From Candidatus Zhuqueibacterota bacterium 4572_119 (GTDB lineage Bacteria; Zhuqueibacterota; Zhuqueibacteria; Thermofontimicrobiales; Thermofontimicrobiaceae), in contig NBLI01000145.1 in the NCBI GenBank assembly GCA_002084535.1, forward strand, positions 1-12,316: DNA of 12,316 nt, given 5' to 3'. Below, in pieces: positions 1 to 7,145 of the stretch; within the stretch, counting starts at the first letter, position 1; each line of letters begins with the position of its first letter. A model generated the notes under the pieces. It did not search any database, was not told the DNA's origin, and saw only the letters and a list, made by a program, of their open reading frames with translations. The position numbers and the translations under genes were made by a program.

Positions 1-938
1 AAATCTTTTTCAGTTTCACCTGGGAATCCGACGATAATATCCGTAAAAAGTCCGGGATTAACCAATTTTGCTTTTGCTGAGTTTATCAGTTCTAAATAGT
101 GTTCCCGTGTATAACGCCGATTCATTGCTTTTAAAATATTATTCGAGCCCGATTGAACCGGCAAATGAATATGATTGCAAATTTTCGGATGTTCCGCAAT
201 CGAGTTTATGAGATCCGGGGACAAATCCTTTGGGTGAGACGTGGCAAATCTCACGCGTTCAACTCCCGGCACATCCGCAACCATTTTAATCAAGTCGGCA
301 AAGCTGCAATTTTCATCGCGATAAGAATTTACATTTTGTCCGAGCAGAACAATTTCCAAATAATCCTGCTGAACAAGTTTTTTTACTTCAGCGAGAATAT
401 CTTTGCTGCTACGGCTTCTTTCCCTGCCGCGTACATACGGAACAATACAATACGAACAAAAATTGTTGCATCCCCGCATCACCGCGACCCAGGCGCTGAC
501 TCCTTTCGTGTGGATCGGGAACAACTCACCGTAAACTTCATAGCTGTTGAATTCCGACAGGGACAATTGTTTTTTTCTGTCACTTTTGGATATTTTTGAA
601 AGCAATTCCGGTATGGCGCGGTAATTATCAGGACCAATAACAAAATTCACAAATTTCTTTTTATCCGTAATATCTTCTTTTAGCCGAACAGCCATACATC
701 CCAAAACACCGATCACCAATTCCGGATTTTTCTTTTTCAAAGAACTCAGCGTGTCCAATCTGCCAAATACCCTGGTCTCAGCGTTTTCTCTAACGCTGCA
801 GGTATTTATCAAAATCAAATCGGATTCTTCAGCTTTATTTGTCTGTTCAAACCCTTCCGGTTTCAAAATCGCTGCCACCAGTTCTGAATCATATTTATTC
901 ATCTGGCAGCCATAAGTTTCAAAATAAACTTTCTTCAT
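1..938 (-). CDS. miaB: tRNA-2-methylthio-N6-dimethylallyladenosine synthase MiaB (C-terminus beyond window)
   Basis: This radical-SAM methylthiotransferase converts i6A37 to ms2i6A37 in tRNAs reading UNN codons; it carries two [4Fe-4S] clusters and acts in the cytoplasm. I translated 312 codons without interruption from the ATG at 938 to the left edge; MiaB is usually about 440 residues, so the end of the radical-SAM domain and the TRAM domain are missing. The N-terminal UPF0004 domain has its three cluster cysteines at C11 (TYGCQMN), C47 (NTCSVRENAE) and C81 (LGCMA). The radical-SAM CxxxCxxC is C157/C161/C164 (RGCNNFCSYC), followed by VPYVRGRERSR, which is typical of MiaB rather than MtaB. 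A weak GGA lies about 10 nt before the ATG. The gene has its own consensus promoter at 961-989 and sits downstream of its paralogue mtaB. Identification is firm; the missing end prevents a TRAM check. Confidence 0.95.
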   Translation of the reverse strand, partial: MKKVYFETYGCQMNKYDSELVAAILKPEGFEQTNKAEESDLILINTCSVRENAETRVFGRLDTLSSLKKKNPELVIGVLGCMAVRLKEDITDKKKFVNFVIGPDNYRAIPELLSKISKSDRKKQLSLSEFNSYEVYGELFPIHTKGVSAWVAVMRGCNNFCSYCIVPYVRGRERSRSSKDILAEVKKLVQQDYLEIVLLGQNVNSYRDENCSFADLIKMVADVPGVERVRFATSHPKDLSPDLINSIAEHPKICNHIHLPVQSGSNNILKAMNRRYTREHYLELINSAKAKLVNPGLFTDIIVGFPGETEKD

Positions 939-960
939 TCACTATTTCCAATGAGTATAA

Positions 961-989
961 ATTATACAAATAATATAAATAAATGTCAA
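961..989 (-). promoter_or_regulatory. Perfect consensus sigma-70 promoter of miaB
   Basis: Read on the minus strand, positions 989-984 are TTGACA and positions 966-961 are TATAAT, separated by exactly 17 bp (983-967). All 12 consensus bases are present. Transcription would start near 954, giving a leader of about 16 nt before the miaB ATG at 938. This would let miaB be transcribed independently of the upstream mtaB. The position, strand and distance to the gene all fit, but use in the cell is inferred. Confidence 0.75.
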
Positions 990-1085
990 TATATTTGTTT
1001 AGCCTAAATTAGTTTCGGATTTTTATGAACACAAATCATTAACTCCCATACAGGGATCAAAAACAAAATGGCTATGGCAAATTGA

Positions 1086-2375
1086 TCAAACAATTACTCC
1101 TTCAACAAAATCATCGTACGCTTTAGTAATTCTTACAAGGGTCAGTGTATTTATCAAATCAGGATCAAACCTGACACGAACGCGAATGTAATTATCACTC
1201 CATCCCTGCAACCAATCCTGTTTGGTTTTCTCCTCCCATAATACGCGCAGTTCTTTTCCCACAAAAGATTTAAGGTAATCCCGCTTTTTTTTCGCTCCAA
1301 TTTCCCGTAAAATTTCACTCCTTTTTTTAATTGTGTCCGGGTGAACATGGTCCGGATAGCTGACCGCTTTTGTGCCGCTTCTTTTGGAATAACTGAATAC
1401 ATGAAAGTAAGAAAACGGCTGCTCTTCAACAAAACGTTTTGTATTTTGAAAATGTTCCTCGGTTTCGCCGGGAAACCCAACAATGATATCCGTGCCAATA
1501 CAACAGCCGGGCAAATACTTTGCTACCTGCCGGACAACCCGGGCATATTTTTTCGTATCGTAATTCCGTTTCATCTTTCTTAAAATTTCATCATCGCCAT
1601 TTTGTAAAGGTATGTGCAGATGAAGGCACGCTTTTTCTGAATCCGCTATCCAGTGAAGAATTTCTTCAGTAACTTCCAGCGGTTCCATTGAACTCAAGCG
1701 AATTCGTTCAATGCCGGGTACTTTTTCTATTTCCTGGATAATATTGACCAGGTTCAACTTCGGATTTAAATCCCTCCCATACATCCCAATATGAACACCG
1801 GTTAAAACGATTTCTTTGTGTCCCCTGTCTGCCAATTTCCTGGCAGAATTAATCACATGGTCAACAGAATCGCTGCGGCTTTTGCCCCTGGCAAGAGGAA
1901 CCCGGCAATAGGAACAAAAATTATCGCAGCCGTCCTGAATTTTTAAAAACGCTCGCGTATGATTCCAAAAATTTCCCGGTAAAGGGTAATGAAACTCATC
2001 GTTATCTGATGTAGAAACAACAGGCGAATTTTCTTTTGTTTTATTTTTCACCATTTCCAGCAGATCAAACTTACGGTCACTCCCAAGTACAAAATCAACA
2101 CCATCGATCTTCTCAATTTTCTCCGGGTTCAACTGCGCGTAACAGCCAACAACACTAATCGTCGCACCTGGGGACACTTTTTTTGCCCGCCTGATCATTT
2201 GCCTGCAACGGTAATCCGTCTTTTCAGTCACGGTGCAGGTGTTTATCACACAGAGATCGACTTCTTCGCCAAAAGGGACAATCTCATATCCGCTTTTGCT
2301 GAATTGTTCAGCTATGACAGCAGTCTCGGATTGATTCAATTTACAGCCTAATGTATAAAAACTTATTTTTTTCAT
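1086..2375 (-). CDS. mtaB: tRNA (t6A37) methylthiotransferase MtaB
   Basis: This radical-SAM enzyme methylthiolates t6A37 to ms2t6A37 in ANN-decoding tRNAs. At 429 residues it is full length for the family. The N-terminal UPF0004 domain has C11 (LGCKLNQSE), C47 (NTCTVTEKTDYRCRQ) and C78 (VGCYAQ). The radical-SAM CxxxCxxC is C150/C154/C157 (DGCDNFCSYC), followed by RVPLARGKSRS. A TRAM-like tRNA-binding region ends the protein (about 365-429). LGCKLNQ and TCTVT are MtaB signatures, against GCQMN and TCSVR in the adjacent miaB. The ATG at 2375 is at the usual distance from C11, but no clear Shine-Dalgarno precedes it; the leader is AT-rich and holds an 11-bp inverted repeat at 2388-2398. A palindromic element ends about 46 bp upstream, so the gene probably starts its own transcript. 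No strong terminator lies between it and miaB. Confidence 0.94.
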   Translation of the reverse strand: MKKISFYTLGCKLNQSETAVIAEQFSKSGYEIVPFGEEVDLCVINTCTVTEKTDYRCRQMIRRAKKVSPGATISVVGCYAQLNPEKIEKIDGVDFVLGSDRKFDLLEMVKNKTKENSPVVSTSDNDEFHYPLPGNFWNHTRAFLKIQDGCDNFCSYCRVPLARGKSRSDSVDHVINSARKLADRGHKEIVLTGVHIGMYGRDLNPKLNLVNIIQEIEKVPGIERIRLSSMEPLEVTEEILHWIADSEKACLHLHIPLQNGDDEILRKMKRNYDTKKYARVVRQVAKYLPGCCIGTDIIVGFPGETEEHFQNTKRFVEEQPFSYFHVFSYSKRSGTKAVSYPDHVHPDTIKKRSEILREIGAKKKRDYLKSFVGKELRVLWEEKTKQDWLQGWSDNYIRVRVRFDPDLINTLTLVRITKAYDDFVEGVIV

Positions 2376-2387
2376 AAAATTTATTAG

Positions 2388-2398
2388 TACTTCAAGTA
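2388..2398. promoter_or_regulatory. Short inverted repeat in the mtaB leader
   Basis: The sequence tacttcaagta has perfect 5-bp arms around one central base, 12-22 nt before the mtaB ATG. It lies where an operator or leader hairpin could affect expression. An 11-bp symmetric site in AT-rich DNA can occur by chance, so a role is only possible. Confidence 0.25.
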
Positions 2399-2421
2399 TT
2401 TGAGTTTGAAAAAAAGTAACT

Positions 2422-2581
2422 CCTAAATTGAGCGTTCAGTATTCAGCAATCAGCGTCCAGCTTTAAAAAATACAAACCATTATGACTCATTACAAATTTC
2501 ACCTGTTGGGTGAGCTCATTCTTTCTTATAACTCTTTGAATTCTTTAGGCTAATTGCTGATAGCTAATCGCTTTTTTTAGG
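2422..2581. repeat. 160-bp MITE-like palindromic element with 33-bp terminal inverted repeats
   Basis: The left end (2422-2454) and the reverse complement of the right end (2549-2581) match at 24 of 33 positions. They share the outer cctaaa, a central agcg/gcg block and an inner block ending tcagcaat(c/t)agc. Further inward, partial complementarity continues between about 2465-2485 and 2526-2546 with a small offset. Near the centre lies a 5-bp hairpin with a 5-nt loop (2499-2513, tcacc/ggtga). The whole unit could therefore fold into one long, interrupted hairpin. It contains no ORF. This architecture suits a miniature inverted-repeat element or other dispersed palindromic repeat. No clear target-site duplication is visible, and only one copy lies in the window, so mobility is inferred. 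Confidence 0.5.
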
Positions 2582-2655
2582 TTATTATTAAATTCAACGC
2601 TTTTAAGTGTTTTGAAAAACTCAACACAATTATTGTCAAACTAATATCAATCTAT

Positions 2656-2687
2656 AAAAATGGGCTACTCTGTAAAAACATAGCCCA
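2656..2687 (-). terminator. Probable intrinsic terminator downstream of the nitroreductase gene
   Basis: On the minus strand, a perfect 7-bp stem (TGGGCTA at 2687-2681 pairing with TAGCCCA at 2667-2661) encloses a 13-nt loop and is followed at once by TTTTTA (2660-2655). Orientation fits termination of transcripts from the nitroreductase, whose stop is about 200 nt upstream. The long loop and short T-run make this a moderate candidate. Confidence 0.45.
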
Positions 2688-2890
2688 CACGTGCATCCTC
2701 TGTCCATCAGGCTTTTTCATATAAAAACTGACGAACATACCCCGCATAATTATTAAATCACTGACCCGATTGAACCGAATAGATTTTCAATCTCTACCTA
2801 TACCTTTGCCTAATTCTCAATATTATTGTATAGAGTTTATTATTTTTGAAAAATCAGCTTAACCTTCATGCTGCAAATAATTTACTTAAA

Positions 2891-3400
2891 TCACCATTTT
2901 TCATAGCGAACCAATTCTGATAAATCTTTTCGCTTTTTCTTGCCCAACGAATCATCTGGATAACCCAAAGGTGTAAAAGCAACCGGTTCTACATCTTCCG
3001 GCAATTGCAGAATCTTTCTTGTTGCATCAGGATCAAAGGCGGCAATCCAGCATGTACCAAGCCCCAGTTCAGCCGCTGCTAAAATCAAATGATCCATGGC
3101 GATTGTTGCGTCAACGTCGGCGTAATTTTTACCATCCCGCCTTGACCACGCCTGATCAGGCAGCGCGCAAACACAAATAACCATGGGAGCTTGCGAAAAC
3201 CAATCCCGTGGGTAAATCTGTTTCAGCTCTTCTTCACGCCCTTTAGTTTTGACCACAATAATTTGAAATGGTTGCCTGTTTGCCGCGGTCGGCGCCAGGT
3301 TTGCCGCTTCAAGTACCTGGCGGAGTTTCTCATCCTCAACAGGTTGAGATTTGTAAGCGCGGACGCTGTATCTCTTTTTTATGAGTTCTGAAAATGACAT
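2891..3400 (-). CDS. Nitroreductase-family FMN oxidoreductase
   Basis: This is a 169-residue NAD(P)H:FMN oxidoreductase of the nitroreductase superfamily; the natural substrate cannot be told from sequence. An FMN-phosphate-binding segment lies at the N-terminus (R10-Y-S-V-R14), followed by LAPTAANRQPFQ (35-46), a central helix with DHLILAAAELGLGTCWI (103-119), and PLGYP (144-148) before a basic tail ending in RYEKW. The protein is short for the superfamily (often 170-220). The frame extends upstream to 3490, but I place the start at the ATG at 3400: a strong AAGGAG (3412-3407) sits 6 nt before it, and family homology begins there. The gene lies alone, 142 bp downstream of the phosphatase gene and about 515 bp upstream of mtaB. 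Family is certain; specificity is unknown. Confidence 0.9.
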   Translation of the reverse strand: MSFSELIKKRYSVRAYKSQPVEDEKLRQVLEAANLAPTAANRQPFQIIVVKTKGREEELKQIYPRDWFSQAPMVICVCALPDQAWSRRDGKNYADVDATIAMDHLILAAAELGLGTCWIAAFDPDATRKILQLPEDVEPVAFTPLGYPDDSLGKKKRKDLSELVRYEKW

Positions 3401-3523
3401 TACATACTCCTTCATAATAATTGAAAAAAATGTATATGCTTTACAAACAGCAGTTTTTAATAAGACAAAACCGCGTAATGGTTTAGTCAATTAGATTCTA
3501 AATTATTAAGATCGTGCCAAAAG

Positions 3524-3535
3524 ATGACGCGTCAT
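3524..3535. promoter_or_regulatory. Perfect 12-bp palindrome between phosphatase and nitroreductase genes
   Basis: The sequence atgacgcgtcat is a perfect palindrome, flanked by short A and T runs (aaag/tttt). It lies 8 bp past the phosphatase stop and about 125 bp before the nitroreductase start. It could be an operator for the nitroreductase promoter, or, read on the minus strand with its T-run, a weak terminator hairpin for the phosphatase gene. The sequence alone does not decide. Confidence 0.3.
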
Positions 3536-3542
3536 TTTAAGG

Positions 3543-6500
3543 TTATTTCACTTTTAAAACCACAAAAGTCATATCATCACCCAATTTCCCGCCATTACTC
3601 CATTCTTCCCCGATTTTTATAAAATGTTCAATGATCTTGTTGGGACTCTTTTCTCCGACTTCCTGGAAGGTTTCTTTTATTCGCGGGTAATCGAACATCT
3701 CTTTTTCTTTATTGAACAATTCCGGCAAGCCATCGCTTAACAATAGGATTGTATCTCCGCTGTTTATTTTTACTCGTTTATCCAGGTAATTAAAATCTTT
3801 AAACGCTCCCAACGGCATTCCCTTTATCGTTAACTCCTCAACTTGCCGGGAATGGCTGCGGTAAATATATATCGGTGGCATTCCTGCTGCCGATACAAGA
3901 AGCTCGCTGTTTTGAATTTTAAGCAAAGTTAAAGCCATGTACAGATTGCCAAGATGGAGCTTCTGGATGGTTCGCGTACAATCTCTAAAAAAAGACCGCA
4001 TATCGTTTTTCGCCACGTTCGCCACAAAAAGACTTTTCATAACCGATACCATTGTTCCCGCTTTTAAACCATGCCCCGTGGCATCGCCAATAACAACAGT
4101 TAAAACGTTTTTTTCGTCAACATGAAAATCGTAATAATCTCCACCCACTTCAGCGGCGGTTTGCATGTGAACCGCGATGTCCAAATTTTCAACTTGTGGC
4201 AGTTGCTTCGGCAGCATTGATAATTGTAATTTCCGGGCTTCTTCCAGCTCAAGCGTCTTTCTCTCGTTTTCTGCCTTAATCGCCCTGTTCTGTGCTTCGG
4301 CTGCCTGGGCGCGAAGTTCCGCCTCGAGCACGCGAGCTTTTTCTCTTCCTTTATTTATGAAATACCTGCGCAGCAAAGAATAAATTACTATTAACAATAC
4401 CAGGATTCCAGCAAAATAGGAAATATACGCCCATTTTGTTTCCCACCAGGGCGGCGTGATGATAATACGAATCGTTTTTCCTTTTTTATTCCAAACACCA
4501 TCATTATTGCAGCCCCTGACGCGGAAATTGTTTTGTGGCCGATTAAAATGAAGGGCGACAAATTCAAATGAAATATCATTTTGCCAATATTTAAGTACAA
4601 TCTCATCTGTTTCAGAAATATGTTTTTTCAAAGGAGAATACCCACCAATGGGAACGGATTCACCAAATATTTTAAAATCCGTTATGGCGATGCCGGGTAC
4701 CACCGGATTATTTTTTATGCTGTCAGGATGAAATACGCTGAAACCATCGATCCCGCCAAAATACATTATACCGTCTTTATTTTTAAAACAAGCCTGCCCA
4801 TTAAATTCTTTACTTTGTAAACCATCATCCACATCGAAATTAATAAATTCTTTTTTGAAAGGATCATATTTGGAAATGCCCAGGTTACTGCTAAACCAGA
4901 TATTTCCATTATCGTCGCCCAGTACTCCGTAAATAACATTATTGGGTAAATCACTGTTTTGTTCGCTGTAATGTTCAAATTTCTCTGTTTCAGGATCAAA
5001 CCTGTTTAGCCCACCACCAAAAGTCCCAATCCACAAAATATTCTTCTCGTCAACATAAATTGACTGTATTAAATTGCTACTGATCGTGGCTGGATTGTTT
5101 GGGTTGTGTGTATAGTGAGTAAAAAGAAGTTCTTCCGGACTAAAAACTTCCGCCTTTTCTGATTCCGTGGTTTGCGATGATTTCGCCACCTTGTTCAGAC
5201 CACCGCCAAAAGTTCCAAGCCAGAGGGCTCCTGTCGTATCCTGAACAATCGCGCGAACCGAATTGTGGCTGATGCTGTTTTGATTATCGGGATCGTGCGT
5301 ATGTCGCGTAAAATTTCTATTCTTTCTGTTGAACTTGTTCAGTCCACCATTGTCTGTCCCAATCCAGAGCGCCCCATCCTTGTCTTCAAAAATGGCTCTC
5401 ACGCTGTTATCGCTTAAGCTAAATGGATCGTTGGAAATATTGATAAAATGGGTAAATTTTTTCCTGCTGTGTTCCAACAGGTTTAATCCCCCGCCAATCG
5501 TCCCAATCCATAAATCTCCAAACTTGTCCTCCAAAAGAGCAAAAACATTATTATTATTCAAGCCCAACGGAGTTCGGTAACTGGAGCGGAAATGAGAAAT
5601 GGTGCGTCTTTCAGGATCAAATAAATCCAGCCCGTCGCCGCCAAACCCAACCCATAGCCGGCCAGCTTTATCTTCACAAAACGAGCGTACGATTCTTCCG
5701 CCAAGGCTATTGGGATTATCGCGCACATGTTTGTAAGACCGGAATTTCCTCGCGTAATGATCCAGCTTATTCAGACCGCCAGTATTAGTTCCAATCCAAA
5801 GCACCCCGCTTTGATCTTCAAGAATTTGAGTTACCCGGGCATTGCTCAAACTGTTCGGATTGTTCGGATTATGAGTAAAAAAGGAGAATGCCTTTGTCCT
5901 TTTATCAAACCGATAAATTCCATTTCTTGCCGCAGTGGTTAACCACAAAACGCCTTCAATATCCTCGGTGATTGTCACAATGACATTTTGCAGGCTCATC
6001 AAACTTGCCGGCTGGGGCAAAAAATAGGCGAATGCTTCGTTCTCCCTGTCAAAACTTACCAGCCCCTGTGACGTGCCTATCCAGAAAAGTCCTTTTTTAT
6101 CTTCCACGATCTGACCCGTGATATTGCCGCTCCTGTATTTTAAAGCGCTTTTTTTTAGGTCATAATGAGTGAATTTCCCGCTTGCGATGTCAAGCCTGTT
6201 TAATCCTCCGCCCTCAGATAAGCGATTTACCTCTCCGGTACTTATCCACAGGATACCGGGTTCATTTGGAGATTCATATAAAAATGTAATCTCATCATAG
6301 CTGATGCTAAACGGAATTTTTTTGCTTGGTTGATATCTTGTAAACTGGTCCTTTTCCTGATCATACTTGTTCAGCCCTGACAACGTGGCTATCCAGACAT
6401 TTCCTGAGCGATCAACGTAAAAGAACCTGATTCCATTATGGCTGAGCGAATGGGGATCATTGCTGCGGTGCCGGTACCGTTTAAATTTCCCGGTTTCCAG

Positions 6501-6917
6501 GATTAGCTTGTCCACTCCGCCATCGGTAGTTATTGCCCAAATATTCCCGAAACTATCACCGGTTACCACTGGGACAATATCACTGGAAATGGACGAACTA
6601 TCCGAAGCATCGTGCTGATAATTCACAAATAATTGTGTTGCCGGATCAAACTTGCTTAATCCTCCTCCACCTGTTCCAATCCACAGGAATCCTTCATCGT
6701 CTTCAAATATCGAAAGGACTACATTATTTGGCAATGAATTTTGATCGAATGGGTTTTGTTTAAAGACTTTAAAACAATAGCCATCGTATTTATTCAGCCC
6801 TGATTCTGTGCCAAACCACATAAAGCCATGTCTGTCTTTATGAATTACATTAATAATACTTTGCGACAAACCTTCATCCAGTGAAATCCTTTCAAAATCC
6901 AACCAAAATCCAACCAA
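3543..6917 (-). CDS. Two-component-type beta-propeller sensor fused to SpoIIE/PP2C serine phosphatase (signal peptide out of frame)
   Basis: This reading frame of 1124 codons encodes most of a periplasmic sensor with a cytoplasmic phosphatase. About 14-15 Reg_prop blades (residues 1 to ~750; repeats like ED..G.LWIGT..GGLNK) suit two seven-bladed propellers. A shortened Y_Y_Y-like domain follows (~762-822), then one membrane segment (~829-850), a charged coiled coil (~852-905) and a PP2C/SpoIIE domain (~910-1124). Phosphatase metal and motif residues are present: GGDYYD (925-930), GDATGHG with D945, DGLPE with D1062, and GDDMT with D1114/D1115. It probably dephosphorylates an anti-sigma antagonist or similar protein, none of which is visible nearby. 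The frame opens only at a TTG at 6917, directly after an in-frame stop. The true start is probably the ATG at 7006 in another frame, separated by an 11-bp tandem duplication. Without it, one protein of about 1150 residues would result. Confidence 0.88.
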   Translation of the reverse strand: MVGFWLDFERISLDEGLSQSIINVIHKDRHGFMWFGTESGLNKYDGYCFKVFKQNPFDQNSLPNNVVLSIFEDDEGFLWIGTGGGGLSKFDPATQLFVNYQHDASDSSSISSDIVPVVTGDSFGNIWAITTDGGVDKLILETGKFKRYRHRSNDPHSLSHNGIRFFYVDRSGNVWIATLSGLNKYDQEKDQFTRYQPSKKIPFSISYDEITFLYESPNEPGILWISTGEVNRLSEGGGLNRLDIASGKFTHYDLKKSALKYRSGNITGQIVEDKKGLFWIGTSQGLVSFDRENEAFAYFLPQPASLMSLQNVIVTITEDIEGVLWLTTAARNGIYRFDKRTKAFSFFTHNPNNPNSLSNARVTQILEDQSGVLWIGTNTGGLNKLDHYARKFRSYKHVRDNPNSLGGRIVRSFCEDKAGRLWVGFGGDGLDLFDPERRTISHFRSSYRTPLGLNNNNVFALLEDKFGDLWIGTIGGGLNLLEHSRKKFTHFINISNDPFSLSDNSVRAIFEDKDGALWIGTDNGGLNKFNRKNRNFTRHTHDPDNQNSISHNSVRAIVQDTTGALWLGTFGGGLNKVAKSSQTTESEKAEVFSPEELLFTHYTHNPNNPATISSNLIQSIYVDEKNILWIGTFGGGLNRFDPETEKFEHYSEQNSDLPNNVIYGVLGDDNGNIWFSSNLGISKYDPFKKEFINFDVDDGLQSKEFNGQACFKNKDGIMYFGGIDGFSVFHPDSIKNNPVVPGIAITDFKIFGESVPIGGYSPLKKHISETDEIVLKYWQNDISFEFVALHFNRPQNNFRVRGCNNDGVWNKKGKTIRIIITPPWWETKWAYISYFAGILVLLIVIYSLLRRYFINKGREKARVLEAELRAQAAEAQNRAIKAENERKTLELEEARKLQLSMLPKQLPQVENLDIAVHMQTAAEVGGDYYDFHVDEKNVLTVVIGDATGHGLKAGTMVSVMKSLFVANVAKNDMRSFFRDCTRTIQKLHLGNLYMALTLLKIQNSELLVSAAGMPPIYIYRSHSRQVEELTIKGMPLGAFKDFNYLDKRVKINSGDTILLLSDGLPELFNKEKEMFDYPRIKETFQEVGEKSPNKIIEHFIKIGEEWSNGGKLGDDMTFVVLKVK

Positions 6918-7006
6918 TCAAAAGTGTCCTGGCATAGAAGAATGTTTGTTGGGGAAATAAAAGCTAATATTAATGAAACAAAAACCAGGGAGCGGAATAT
7001 ATTCAT
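6845..7006 (-). pseudogene. Detached signal-peptide segment of the propeller-phosphatase gene (53 codons)
   Basis: A short frame from the ATG at 7006 encodes an evident export signal: a basic start (MNIFR), a hydrophobic core (SLVFVSLILAFI), and then NILLCQDTFDWLDF. It runs out of frame into the propeller gene and stops at 6845. Its last meaningful residues, DWLDF, recur as WLDF just inside the large frame. Removing one copy of the 11-bp repeat at 6894-6915 joins the two as DWLDFERISLDEGLSQS, the usual start of a first Reg_prop blade. I therefore read it as the true 5' end of that gene, separated by a +11 duplication. The cleavage site is uncertain: cysteine 25 follows leucine, which is not a standard lipobox. 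No strong Shine-Dalgarno precedes the ATG. Confidence 0.75.
6894..6915. repeat. Exact 11-bp tandem duplication causing a frameshift
   Basis: The unit aaaatccaacc occurs twice in immediate succession (6894-6904 and 6905-6915); period-11 identity extends from 6893 to 6917. Eleven is not a multiple of three, so the second copy moves the signal-peptide frame out of register with the propeller frame. One copy, or four, would restore fusion. Confidence 0.95.
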
Positions 7007-7094
7007 GATTTGATTTCTCGTTTTTACTTCAATATAGGGATGATTTTTTGTCTGCTCGATTAGAAAATGATACGGTAAAATTAACCGAAAGTTA

Positions 7095-7122
7095 GGAATT
7101 TTACCCAGATAATAAAATTTCC
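7095..7122 (-). terminator. AT-rich stem-loop downstream of the nuclease gene (weak terminator candidate)
   Basis: On the minus strand, GGAA(A)TTTTA pairs with TAAAATTCC: 9 bp with one bulged A, enclosing a 9-nt loop, 24 nt past the nuclease stop. No T-run follows, so it is a poor intrinsic terminator; it may protect the 3' end of the kinase-DUF1893-nuclease transcript. Confidence 0.25.
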
Positions 7123-7145
7123 ATATTTAATGAGCGCGGTGATAA

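Larger units (their letters stand above)
2376..2890. other. 515-bp gene-free region between mtaB and the nitroreductase
   Basis: I find no credible coding sequence here on either strand; frames are closed within a few dozen codons and no start has a ribosome binding site. The stretch holds the AT-rich leader of mtaB (2376-2421), a 160-bp imperfect palindromic element (2422-2581) and a probable terminator hairpin for the nitroreductase (2656-2687). The remainder (2688-2890) is low-GC sequence in which I recognise nothing. Confidence 0.7.

Noticed and set aside
153..599. Plus-strand 148-codon open frame opposite miaB
   Set aside because: It lies fully antisense to an intact miaB with all cluster cysteines; its composition looks like a complement shadow and it matches no family I know.
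1031..1062. Small hairpin past the mtaB stop (tccc/ggga) as a terminator
   Set aside because: The stem is only 4 bp and is not followed by a T-run.
2708..2757. Short minus-strand peptide-like stretch resembling the end of a recombinase or transposase (NNYAGYVRQFLYEKA)
   Set aside because: It is only 16 codons between two stops, with no start and no neighbouring homology; not enough to call an insertion remnant.
2765..2777. 13-base match (cccgattgaaccg) with miaB positions 148-160
   Set aside because: One 13-base match is expected by chance in a 12-kb window, and similarity does not continue on either side.
3401..3490. Upstream extension of the nitroreductase by 30 residues
   Set aside because: The extension has no family homology, and the strong AAGGAG sits 6 nt before the ATG at 3400.
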